Shown here: positions 1 through 8,200 of the stretch, piece after piece
Layout of the letters: each line of letters opens with the position of its first letter
Position numbering within the stretch: the first letter of the stretch is position 1
Origin: DASPOF01 sp035626155
GTDB taxonomy: Bacteria > Desulfobacterota > Binatia > Binatales > Binataceae
Length of the DNA: 14,191 bases
NCBI GenBank assembly: GCA_035626155.1
Contig: DASPOF010000033.1
Location: forward strand, 1-14,191
Reading direction: 5' to 3'
Translations under genes and position numbers: made by a program
Notes under the pieces: generated by a model
What the model was told of the DNA's origin: nothing
Databases searched by the model: none
The model's input: only the letters and a program-made list of their open reading frames with translations

Positions 1-1229
1 GGGGGCGCCTTGCCGTCGAAGACCCATCCGAGGTCGAGTTCGCGGCCGGCCAGCGGCATTTTGAGCGAAATATCCACCGTGGGGTCGAGTCGCCCGGATG
101 CCAGCGCGCGCTCGATGCTCACGTAGGCGGCGCTGTCGGGAACGATCACCGCGGGTCCGCGAAAGCTGAGCGTGATACTGCCGCGATCGAGCAGGAATGC
201 GAGCGGTCCCAGACGCACCTGCGACGGCTCGCGCGCTGGCCGCCCCTCGGCAGTAAACAGAGCGACGCGGCGGCGGCCGTGCAAAATCATGATCCTCGCG
301 CCGGTTGCACCGGCGCCGCCGAGATCGAAGCTCGCCATCGCGCCAATCGATGCCGATGGATCGAAGAACTCGATTCCGACCCGCGACGGCGGCGATGGGG
401 CGGTCGCGGGAAGCTTCGGGGCGGCGGCGCGAGGCCGCGGCGTTCGATTCACTACAAACGGGTCGCGCCGATTGCTTGCGCCGGTTCCGTTGCGGTCAAA
501 CGCGGCGACGATCGCATCGATGCATTGCGTCCGCAACGGTCCCGGCATCCTGACCGAGACCGACAGTTCGAGCTGCGCCGCATCGACGACCCCACGCGAT
601 GCGAACGCGGAGATTTTGCCGATGGGACCGATCGGGCTTGCGCGATGGCGCGCGGTGAAGGCCTGAACCAGGTTGTGCAGGCCGCCCGCCGGGTAGCGCA
701 TCCCGAAGGTCGGCTTGATTCCGCCGGCTGTCAGCCGGTGGGCGAGCGCGGCCAGGGCGCCATTGATGAAATCATCCGCCGCCGATATGAATGCCGATCC
801 GCTTGCGCGCAGCTCGCCGCCAAGGTTCCTCAGGCCCAGCCCGAAATCGACGCGAGGCTCGATGATGTTCCATCCGTGGATGAAGAGCACGGTTGCGCGG
901 CTTTGACGCTCGAGAATTCGCGCGAGGCGTTCCGCGATGAGTTCGAGCATCCAGGGCGCCTGCTCGGCGACCTCGGGCAGGCGGTTGCAATCGAGCTGGT
1001 TGCGATCCATCCCCGAATTGATCATCGCGGAGGCGCCGAGGCGGCGCGCGAGTTCGCGCGTGATCTCCGCGGTGTGAAGGTCGTTGACCTTGGGATGCAG
1101 CTTTGCGCGGGCGGCCGCACCGGCGCGCCCGCCGTGCGGCGCGATGAGGAGAATCGGCGATGAGGCGTCGATAATTTCCAGCCAGGGTTCGCCCGGATGA
1201 GAGGGGCGTGAATCGGCGCCTGCGTTCAT
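1..1229 (-). CDS. N-formylglutamate amidohydrolase-like metallohydrolase with an extra C-terminal region (3' end off window)
   Basis: The minus frame stays open from ATG at 1229 to the left edge (409 codons, no stop). Residues about 25-130 look like the N-formylglutamate amidohydrolase (FGase) superfamily of zinc hydrolases that cleave amide bonds: APHGG with H32, NDLHT with D50, LDCNR with D80, N82 and R83 (compare the family's D-x-NR motif), and FIHGW with H118. The region after about residue 290 begins after a Pro/Ala-rich linker and looks beta-rich (alternating hydrophobic residues, many Gly); I do not recognise it. The start codon overlaps the stop of the phosphatidylcholine synthase gene as ATGA, so translation is probably coupled. 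The substrate is unknown; the context does not suggest histidine degradation. The frame and the N-terminal motifs are seen directly; the family assignment is from memory of motifs and is moderate. Confidence 0.6.
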   Translation of the reverse strand, partial: MNAGADSRPSHPGEPWLEIIDASSPILLIAPHGGRAGAAARAKLHPKVNDLHTAEITRELARRLGASAMINSGMDRNQLDCNRLPEVAEQAPWMLELIAERLARILERQSRATVLFIHGWNIIEPRVDFGLGLRNLGGELRASGSAFISAADDFINGALAALAHRLTAGGIKPTFGMRYPAGGLHNLVQAFTARHRASPIGPIGKISAFASRGVVDAAQLELSVSVRMPGPLRTQCIDAIVAAFDRNGTGASNRRDPFVVNRTPRPRAAAPKLPATAPSPPSRVGIEFFDPSASIGAMASFDLGGAGATGARIMILHGRRRVALFTAEGRPAREPSQVRLGPLAFLLDRGSITLSFRGPAVIVPDSAAYVSIERALASGRLDPTVDISLKMPLAGRELDLGWVFDGKAP

Positions 1230-2002
1230 CCTGTTGGTGCCGCCGTTTTTCGTGCCCGAGCGAGCCACGCGCGCGCATCGAGGATGAAAGACGCCGCCAG
1301 GTAATAGGCGATGAAGCTCAACGAGGCCCACAGCATGATCGGATTCACTTCGGGCAGCATCGGCAACATGGCGATCGTCACGATCGCCCAGGCGATTCCG
1401 TATGCGATCGTGACGGGGCGCAGCGGCTCGGTACGGCTCGGATAGATGTACTTGATCGGGACGAAGACCATCACCGCGAACGCGAGCAGGACCGTCCGGT
1501 TGAACATCGGCGAGGCGCGCAGGCAGAAGAGGTAGAACGCGATCAGGTTCCAGTAGTTCGGAAAGCCCAGAAAGTAATTGTCCTCGGTCTTTGCATCGGT
1601 CCGGCAGAATCCGTACGCGCTTGCGAGCATCACGAAGCAGGCGAGCGCAAGTCCTCCGAAGCCGGCGGGGATTATTCCCGCCATCAGCATCAGGAAAACG
1701 GGCGCGGCGGTGTACGTGAGGTAATCAACGATGTTGTCGAGCAGGCTGCCGTCGAACCACGGGACGCGCTGGCGCACGTTCACCAGGCGCGCGAGAACGC
1801 CGTCGCTGGAGTCGATGAAGACCGCGGCTCCCATCGCCATGAATGATGCGCGGAAGTCGCTCGCGGCGGCGAAGTAGATCGCGAGAAGTCCGGCGGCGGC
1901 TCCGAGCGCGGTATAAAGATGAACCCCCCACGCGCAGGCGATCAGAAGCCGTTGCAACGGCAAGGGACGCGAGAGACTGCCGGCTGTGCCCGTGCTCCCC
2001 AA
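1226..2002 (-). CDS. pcs: Phosphatidylcholine synthase (CDP-diacylglycerol:choline phosphatidyltransferase)
   Basis: Integral inner-membrane enzyme that condenses CDP-diacylglycerol with choline to give phosphatidylcholine and CMP in one step. The CDP-alcohol phosphotransferase motif is complete in its Pcs form: D67-G68-x2-A71-R72, then 12 residues, G85-x3-D89-x3-D93. The 12-residue gap, rather than the usual 8, is typical of Pcs. Further family-like segments are NYFLGFPNYWNLIAFYLF (142-159) and the YPSRTEPLRPVT region (187-198). Several hydrophobic segments span residues 20-45, 52-65, 95-130, 150-160, 170-185, 200-215 and 222-241. The length of 258 residues fits the family. The start is a TTG at 2002, one base after the stop of the upstream phosphatase gene; no ATG or GTG lies upstream in frame, and a second TTG lies 13 codons in, so the exact start is uncertain. 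It is the fourth gene of a probable minus-strand operon and overlaps the next gene by ATGA. Confidence 0.9.
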   Translation of the reverse strand: MGSTGTAGSLSRPLPLQRLLIACAWGVHLYTALGAAAGLLAIYFAAASDFRASFMAMGAAVFIDSSDGVLARLVNVRQRVPWFDGSLLDNIVDYLTYTAAPVFLMLMAGIIPAGFGGLALACFVMLASAYGFCRTDAKTEDNYFLGFPNYWNLIAFYLFCLRASPMFNRTVLLAFAVMVFVPIKYIYPSRTEPLRPVTIAYGIAWAIVTIAMLPMLPEVNPIMLWASLSFIAYYLAASFILDARAWLARARKTAAPTG

Positions 2003-2003
2003 G

Positions 2004-2534
2004 TTACTTTGGCGGCTTATAATCGCGCGGCCCGAAATATTCCTCGAGAACCGTCATGAACGGGCCGCATGCGCGCCGCCTCTTCACCATCGCGAGCGCC
2101 TCGTCGAGCGACATCTGCCGATACGCCCGCAGGAACGCGATCGCAAGCGTCGGCGCGCGGTTCATCCCGGCGTTGCAGTGCAGATAAACGCGGCGGCTTG
2201 CAGCCACCAGGTTTCCGAGATCGTTCAGCGCAACCTTAAGCCGCGCCGCCATCGCATCCGCGCTGCCATCCTGGATGGGCGTGTTTACGAACTGGATTCC
2301 GTGCTCGCGATAGGTTTCGCGCAGCACGCCGAGATCGAGCGCGTGAAGGCTTAAGTCCTCTTCATCCTGGAGACTGTGCACCGCGGCGATTCGGTAGGTC
2401 TCCTTGAGCCACGCGATGTCATCGCGTTGCGGGTACTCCCCGATCAGCAATTCATGGGAGATTTCGCTCACGTCCGGGCGCCGCGACCCGCGCGTCGAGT
2501 GATGTGCGTCGCGGCGAATGCTGAACCAATCCAT
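2004..2534 (-). CDS. Dual-specificity (cysteine-based) protein tyrosine phosphatase, glucan-phosphatase-like active site
   Basis: A 176-residue cytoplasmic cysteine phosphatase. The signature loop HC120-NAGMN-R126 is a perfect CX5R, and D89 in PIQDG lies 31 residues before the cysteine, where the general acid is expected. The loop reads CxAGMxRAP, followed by a small hydrophobic helix and a KRRRACGP segment. From memory this resembles plant glucan phosphatases of the SEX4/LSF2 type more than classical protein phosphatases; there is no visible carbohydrate-binding module. The ATG at 2534 was chosen because it overlaps the upstream stop by one base (TGATG), which suggests coupling; a longer version from 2588 would read deep into the upstream gene. 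No clear ribosome binding site precedes it. The next gene (phosphatidylcholine synthase) starts one base after its stop. Some family members (PTPMT1/PgpP) act on phosphatidylglycerophosphate, so a phospholipid substrate is also possible. The fold is secure, the substrate open. Confidence 0.85.
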   Translation of the reverse strand: MDWFSIRRDAHHSTRGSRRPDVSEISHELLIGEYPQRDDIAWLKETYRIAAVHSLQDEEDLSLHALDLGVLRETYREHGIQFVNTPIQDGSADAMAARLKVALNDLGNLVAASRRVYLHCNAGMNRAPTLAIAFLRAYRQMSLDEALAMVKRRRACGPFMTVLEEYFGPRDYKPPK

Positions 2535-3484
2535 CAGTTCAAATTTATCTGTCCTGCGGCCCCGTATTCCAGCGGGCGATACGACCAAAAATCACGCGGG
2601 TACTCTCCCGAAACCGCCCCGGGCGCCCGATTGCAAAGCGCCGGACTGCCCGCCTGCCGCCATTCCAGGAGCCAAATCGATGCGAGCGCGGATGCGCCCT
2701 GGGCGATTTGCCGCGCGAACATCGATTCGCCGCGCGCCATCAGCGCCTGTTCATATTCGCGGCTGCCCAAGCCTCCGGATCGGCGCGCATCTCGATCGAG
2801 GCGGATTGTTTCATTGACCAGCGCGTGAGCGCCGCGAAGTTCGCCGAGCGCCGTGTCCCATGGCGACTCGATGGTGGCGGCGTGGACCTGCGGCGCTGCC
2901 GCGCGGCCAAGCCGTTCGGTCTCGTGTTCGACAGCCAGCTCGACCCGCGCGTGGACTCCGCGATCGCGCCGGTATCCGTCGAAATGGATGGTCGTATGGA
3001 GCGGCTGAGTCGCATCGCCGGCGTAATGGCTCAGGTAGCCGGAATACAAGAACATCGCAGCGCAGTCGCCGCGCCGCCATGCGTCGGCGGATTTGGATGC
3101 CATCTCGTCGATGGTCCAGGGCAAGGTGCCGGCTTTATTTACCCGCGCGCGGCCGAACCGCCGGTCCATCGCGGCGCGGTCCCGCGTCAGCGCGGCAAAG
3201 GGGTCGCGGCCAAAAATCTCGAGATCGATGTAATGGCGGCGGCGTTCCGCTTCGCCGTAGCGCTCTTTCAGGATGGAATCGGGCTCGATCGAGTACTCGG
3301 CCAATTGCGATGCGTGCGCCTGGAAGGCGTCCTTGAGCGGGGAGGGCGGCAGAGCGCCGATCGCAAGGCGCGTGATCAGCTTGTGCGTGGCATTGTCCCA
3401 TGCCCATGCGCGAGGTGCGGTGACGATCAGCGCAAGCATCGCGGCGATCGTCGCGGCGCCGATATTCGCGCGAGCGTTCCTCAT
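2534..3484 (-). CDS. Secreted zinc-dependent phospholipase C / S1-P1 nuclease superfamily hydrolase
   Basis: A 316-residue exported trizinc hydrolase. Residues 1-28 are a signal peptide (basic start, hydrophobic core, Ala-Trp-Ala before the cut), and the predicted mature protein begins with W29. That fits the superfamily, where the N-terminal Trp binds zinc. All other expected ligands are visible: H34, D69, H84 (RHYIDLE), H153-x3-D157-x5-H163 (SHYAGDATQPLH) and H178-x3-E182. The W-x4-H start matches P1 nuclease; the last pair, H-x3-E placed 15 residues after H163, is more like Bacillus cereus phospholipase C. It could therefore cleave phospholipid head groups or nucleic acids; the neighbouring phosphatidylcholine synthase favours lipid, by inference. 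It is probably the first gene of the four-gene set ending in the FGase-like gene. The 153 bases upstream (3485-3637) show no clear promoter, no strong ribosome binding site and no terminator to my reading. Confidence 0.85.
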   Translation of the reverse strand: MRNARANIGAATIAAMLALIVTAPRAWAWDNATHKLITRLAIGALPPSPLKDAFQAHASQLAEYSIEPDSILKERYGEAERRRHYIDLEIFGRDPFAALTRDRAAMDRRFGRARVNKAGTLPWTIDEMASKSADAWRRGDCAAMFLYSGYLSHYAGDATQPLHTTIHFDGYRRDRGVHARVELAVEHETERLGRAAAPQVHAATIESPWDTALGELRGAHALVNETIRLDRDARRSGGLGSREYEQALMARGESMFARQIAQGASALASIWLLEWRQAGSPALCNRAPGAVSGEYPRDFWSYRPLEYGAAGQINLN

Positions 3485-3637
3485 TTTGGGCCAGCTTCAG
3501 CGGGCATTTTCGCGCGTGTGAATCCTAAAGTGATGGATGAGATTTCTCGGCGGCCGGATTTCCTCCGCGACGCGCGCGTATCCGGCTCCGGGCGCCTTCG
3601 AAGCTTGCTGGCGCGACCCAATATATCGAGCGTCGCA

Positions 3638-4432
3638 CTAAACCATGAAGCCGCCATCGGCGCTGATGACCTGGCCGGTCACTGCGCTGGCGGCATCGGA
3701 TGCGAGCATCGCCGCCATCGGGCCCAATTCATCCGGCTCCACGATTCGCTTCTGGATGTTCTGGTTCTCGGCGAACCGCTTCGCTTCGTCCGCGCTGACC
3801 CCCAGCATCGCGCCGAACCCGGCCCAGTTCACCATCCTGGTGTTGGTCCATCCCGGACACAACACGTTCACGTTGATTCCGTGAGGCGCGGCCGCGTAAG
3901 CAAGCGAGCGTGTGAAACCAATCAGGCCGTGCTTGGCGGCCGTGTAGGCGAGCGGGCCGCCGCCGTTTTTCGCGTAACCCGAGCCGATGCTGATGATCCG
4001 GCCCCACTTGCGCTTGATCATGTATGGCAGCGCGGCGTGAGTCGCATAAAAGGCCTGGGTGAGGTTCATGAACAGGTTATCCTCGAAGGTGTGGGGGTCG
4101 TGATTCAGCGGGTCGAGGAAGGCCGGGTTCTGGGTGATCACACCGCCGGCGTTGTTCACGAGGATCTCGAGTCCGCCGAGCTTCGCCGCAGCCTCATCGA
4201 CGCCCGCGGTGATCTGCTCGCGGCGCATTACGTCGATCAGGATTGGGAAGCCGCGCTGCCCGCGGTCTTTGATTTCCTGGGCGACGGCTTCCAGTTCGTT
4301 CGCCGAGCGCGATGCGACGGCGACATCGGCTCCCGCATCGGCGAACGCCAGCGCGATCGACCGTCCGATTCCGCGCCCGCCGCCCGTTACGAGCGCGCGC
4401 CTTCCGCTCAGATCGATGAGTTGTTTCACCAT
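3638..4432 (-). CDS. Short-chain dehydrogenase/reductase (SDR family oxidoreductase)
   Basis: A 264-residue classical SDR that should use NAD(H) or NADP(H) to interconvert an alcohol and a ketone. Visible motifs are the cofactor loop TGGGRGIG (16-23), D67 before the adenine pocket, NNAG (93-96), the active-site pair Y163-x3-K167 in YTAAK with S151 twelve residues before the Tyr, and CPGW (192-195) after the catalytic domain. The C-terminal GQVISADGGF is typical of FabG-like members. An SR pair at 41-42 after beta-2 slightly favours NADPH. The ATG at 4432 is preceded by GGGAG with a 7-base gap, a good ribosome binding site. It follows the methyltransferase gene by 21 bases, so the two are probably cotranscribed. 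The substrate cannot be read from the sequence; a 3-oxoacyl or polyketide-like substrate is a guess from context. Confidence 0.9.
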   Translation of the reverse strand: MVKQLIDLSGRRALVTGGGRGIGRSIALAFADAGADVAVASRSANELEAVAQEIKDRGQRGFPILIDVMRREQITAGVDEAAAKLGGLEILVNNAGGVITQNPAFLDPLNHDPHTFEDNLFMNLTQAFYATHAALPYMIKRKWGRIISIGSGYAKNGGGPLAYTAAKHGLIGFTRSLAYAAAPHGINVNVLCPGWTNTRMVNWAGFGAMLGVSADEAKRFAENQNIQKRIVEPDELGPMAAMLASDAASAVTGQVISADGGFMV

Positions 4433-4453
4433 CTTTCCGCTCCCTTCAGTTGG

Positions 4454-5080
4454 TCAACCCGTTGGTGGACCTGACTCTGGCGCCGCGGGCGCCGGTTTTC
4501 GAAAATTCGCGGTAAAGCCACCGCGAATCGGATAAGTCTCGGCGCGCTCGAAGCCGCGCGCGCACGCGAGCCTTGCGACCTCCGCCTCGCTCAGCGCATC
4601 GGGGTCTCCCGGCAATTCGGTGATCGATAGTATCCCGCCGGATCGCAGAACCTGGGCGATCGAGGCCACGCACGCATCAGGATCCGGCACCTCGCCCAAA
4701 ACCGCAACGAGGAAAACCACATCGAGCGTGCCGGCCGCGAAGGGCAGGGCGCCGGCGCTCGCCTGCACGAAGCTCGCGTTCGAAACGCCCGAACGCGCAA
4801 GCCGCGTCCGCGCCTTGCGCAACATCTCGATTTGAATGTCGGCAAGATACAGATGGCCCTGCGGCAGGCTGCGCGCGACTCGAACGCTGAAAAATCCCGG
4901 ACCTGGACCCAGCTCGAGCACTCGCGAATTTTCGTGCAGGCCAAGCCGGTCTACCAGTTGCTCCGGCGACAGAATCAGCCTTCGAAACGGGAGCGTGAGC
5001 AGGAACGCCAGCTCGTGCGGGTAGGTGGTCCCGCGCCCGCTGAACTGCCGCCAGATATCGCGGATTCGATTTGGCGTCAT
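4454..5080 (-). CDS. Class I SAM-dependent methyltransferase (UbiE-like)
   Basis: A 208-residue Rossmann methyltransferase. Motif I is VLELGPGPGFFS (54-65); D81 at the end of the next strand should bind the ribose of S-adenosylmethionine; D120 in the LDVVFLVAVLGEVPD stretch is motif II; a LRSGGILSITELPGD stretch follows, and the protein ends near TANFRKP. A characteristic N-terminal segment, YPHELAFLLTLPFRRLILSP (20-39), precedes the fold and may be amphipathic. The family commonly includes quinone and lipid methyltransferases, but I cannot name the substrate. ATG at 5080 is the only standard start; the frame is open about 25 codons further upstream and contains a CTG at 5110 preceded by GGAGAG at a 9-base gap, so an unusual longer start is possible. 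It lies 131 bases after the megaenzyme stop and leads the SDR gene. Confidence 0.88.
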   Translation of the reverse strand: MTPNRIRDIWRQFSGRGTTYPHELAFLLTLPFRRLILSPEQLVDRLGLHENSRVLELGPGPGFFSVRVARSLPQGHLYLADIQIEMLRKARTRLARSGVSNASFVQASAGALPFAAGTLDVVFLVAVLGEVPDPDACVASIAQVLRSGGILSITELPGDPDALSEAEVARLACARGFERAETYPIRGGFTANFRKPAPAAPESGPPTG

Positions 5081-5211
5081 CTGCCCCCAGCCGGTCTCGA
5101 GAAACTCTTTCAGCGCTCGGCACTCTCCGATGCCGATGCACGGATCAGCCTAACGGGAAGTGCAGCGCAACGTAATATCACAGGAGTGTCGCGCGCGCCG
5201 AGACGCAGGGC

Positions 5212-8200
5212 TCAAGCCTTCGCGCGGCGGCGAGTGCGGGCGGGCGGGGCGGTTTCGCTTCGCCCCGGTGCGGCGTGAGGCTTTCGCGGCACGGTCGGCG
5301 GCGCGGCTGCCGGCGGAGGCAGCTTGCGCTTGGAGATAGTGCGCCGCGTGCCGGCGAGGCCTGTCACCGCGGCGTGCATGAAGTCGGCGAGCTTTCGGTA
5401 CGCACCCATCCCCTCGGAATTCTGGGCAATCGCACGCAGCTCGGCATTCGCGATGACGTTGCCGATGCGCACCTCGACGGGGTGGCGCCGCGGTATGAGA
5501 CTGCCCTTGCCGAGCACCTGGTACGTTCCGCGAATCAAGATCGGCAGCACGTCGCATCCGCTGTGCAGCGCCAGATAGCCCGCGCCGCTCTTGAAGTCAT
5601 GAATCGCGCCATCGGGAGTGCGCGTGCCCTCGGGAAACATCAGGACGCTTCTGCCCGCACCCAGATGCGCGAGCGCTTCGTCGAGCGACTCAAGCTGCGC
5701 CCGCTCGCGATCGAACGGGATGAGGGAGGTGAAGTTCGATGCGAGGAATCGGCGCGCCGCGGTGTTGAAGAAATAATCCTTGGCCGCCAGCACCACGAGG
5801 TCATCGCCGATGGCGCCCAGCGCATGGCCGACCAGTCCGAAATCGACGTGGCTCGAGTGATTAGCGACCACCAGGATATTGCGATTGGCGGGGACATTGC
5901 CGCGGCCCAGTATTGTGGGCTTGAGCCATGACTCGAAAATTGCGCGCTGTCCCCGGCGCAGCGCAGCGCGCGCCCATCCGCGCAGCGGCCCCGGCAGCGC
6001 GGGCGTGAACGGCTCTGCAAAGCGCGCGTATGAGGGCATTTTGACGCGGCCGGCGCCGCTCGATCCCGCTACCGCGCGTTGCAGGTCCGCCACCGTGCGC
6101 AGGTCGGCCATCTCCTCGGGACCGACCTCCCGTCCCGCGCGTTCGCCGATATGCTCACCGAGCTCCGCCATCGCCAGCGAGTCGAGCCCGAGGTCTTCGA
6201 TTAGCCGTGTGGCGGGCGTGATATTCACGCGCGCGCTGGAGACTTGTGCGAGCGCCTCGGCGAGCCAGGGCTCGACCTCCGCGCTGGCCGCAACCGCATC
6301 GTCGGCCGGGGCCTCGATCGTCTGGCGCAGAATTGCGGCGACTTCCGGCCGCTTGATCTTGCGCGTGCGCGTTCGCGGTATCTCCGCATCGGTGAAGCGC
6401 AGAATCCTGATGCGCTTGTGGGGGCTTAGCCCCTGCGCGACCTCATCGAAATGCGTGCGCAGCCGGTCCTCGACCGAGCGGCGGCTTTCTCCGCGCGCAT
6501 AGGCGGGGACGACCAGCGCAGCCACTTGCTCGCCCTCTCCGACCTTGAGTCCGACTACGGCCAGTTCCTTGACGTAGGGCGAATGGCCGTAGGCCTCCTC
6601 GAGCTCATCGATATAGATATTGTTGCCGCCCGAATCGACGATGACTTCCTTCGCGCGGCCGACGATGAACAGGCGCCCGTCCTCATCGAAGCGGCCGAGA
6701 TCGCCGGTTCTAAGCCAGCCGTCGTGCAACACCTCGTCGGTCGCGGCCTGGTTGCGGTAGTACCCGGCCATGACGTTGGGCCCGCGCGCGACGATCTCCC
6801 CGATTTCGGCGAACCCCGGTTCGAGCTTGATCTCCACGCCGGAGAGCGGCTTGCCGACCGAGCCCGGCTTGAGCGGCTCATCGGGATGCGCTGTGCTCAG
6901 CACGGGCGCCGCCTCGGTCAGGCCGTAGCCCTCGAGCAGGCGGATGCCGATGTCGTTGAAGAACTCGCCGACGCGATGCGGCAGTGCGGCGCCGCCGCTC
7001 ACGGCGAGCCTCAGATTGCCGCCGAGTGCGGCATGCGCCTGGCGAAACAGAATCGAGCCGAGGTTGATTCCCGAGTCGCGGTCGAGCCGGCGGTTCAACT
7101 CGCGCAGTTGGCCGAAAGCTGCGCCAAAGAATGGTCCGCGCGCCTCGACCTCATCGACGATCCGCCGGTGAATCGCTTCCCACAGCGCGGGAACGCCGAT
7201 GAGCGCGCTGGGACGAACGTCGGCAAGCGTGCGCGCGACGCTCTTGGCATCGACTTCGAGCGGGTAGGCGATCGAGGCGCCGCTCGCCAGCGGCAAGAGC
7301 ATCCCGCAGGTGAATTCGAACGTGTGATGGAGCGGCAGAAGCGAGAGCAGCGTATCGTCGGCCGAGAGCGGGAACACGCGGCCGAGCATCGCGACTTCGG
7401 AGGCGAAATTCCCGTGCGTCAGCATCACGCCCTTGGGCGCGCCGGTCGTGCCCGAGGTGAAGACGATCGATGCGAGCATGCGCCGCTCGGGCGCTGGCGG
7501 CGGCTCGAGCTTGTGGTTGAGCACGAACGGGCGCGTAAGCTCCGCGGGATCGATTTCGATTATCTCGGGCGCCGCGGCGGAGATTCCCGCTCCCAGCCGC
7601 CGCGCGACCCCGGCCGAGCGAATCGCTGCGCGCGGCGCCGCGATCTTGCAAATCGGGGCAAGTTCCTCGGCGGAGGCGAGATGATCGAGCGGAACCGCGA
7701 CCGCGCCCGCACAGATGATCGCGAAAAAGGCGAGCACCCAGTCGGGCGAGTTCTCGCCGATGAGCAGCACGCGATCGCCGGGCTTGACGCTGCGCCGTGC
7801 CAGGAGCAGCGCGGCCCGATGCGCCTTATCGCGAAGCTCGCGGTAAGTGATCGTGGTCCGCTCTCCCGACGGCTTCAGCGCGACCAGCGCATCGGCGCCG
7901 CCATAGCGCTCAGCGGCGCGGTCGAGCAGGTCGACCAGGTTGCGATAGCGCGGGAAGGAGCGGCGCGGGCCCCGCGTGTGAAGATCGAGCTGCCCGAAAA
8001 TATGCCGGCGCAGCCCGGGCATGTGCACGTTTATCCAGTAGTCGCGCCAGTCGATTTTCTCCGGATCGTAGGGATGGCGCGCGGCGTCGGCCGGCCGAAG
8101 CTGCCGGTACAGCTCGCGAATGTTATTGCCGTGGAAGGTATAGACGAGTTCCTGGATGTACGGGCGATAGACGTCCACGAAGTCGCGCGCGAGATCGGTG

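Noticed and set aside
172..1163. Overlapping plus-strand frames at the left edge
   Set aside because: The minus frame from 1229 carries the FGase-like motifs and is coupled to pcs; the plus frames are Arg-rich without domains.
772..1278. 168-residue minus-strand frame
   Set aside because: Out of frame with the FGase-like gene and very Arg-rich; it lacks any motif and overlaps the end of pcs.
2708..4474. 588-residue plus-strand open frame
   Set aside because: It lies antisense across the zinc hydrolase and SDR genes, which have complete motifs; its own translation has no recognisable domain and is Arg/Ala/Gly-rich, as expected of a shadow frame in GC-rich DNA.
5081..5211. Promoter or terminator between the megaenzyme and the methyltransferase
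   Set aside because: A TTGCGC without a good -10 and a 5-pair hairpin are the best I could find; neither is convincing.
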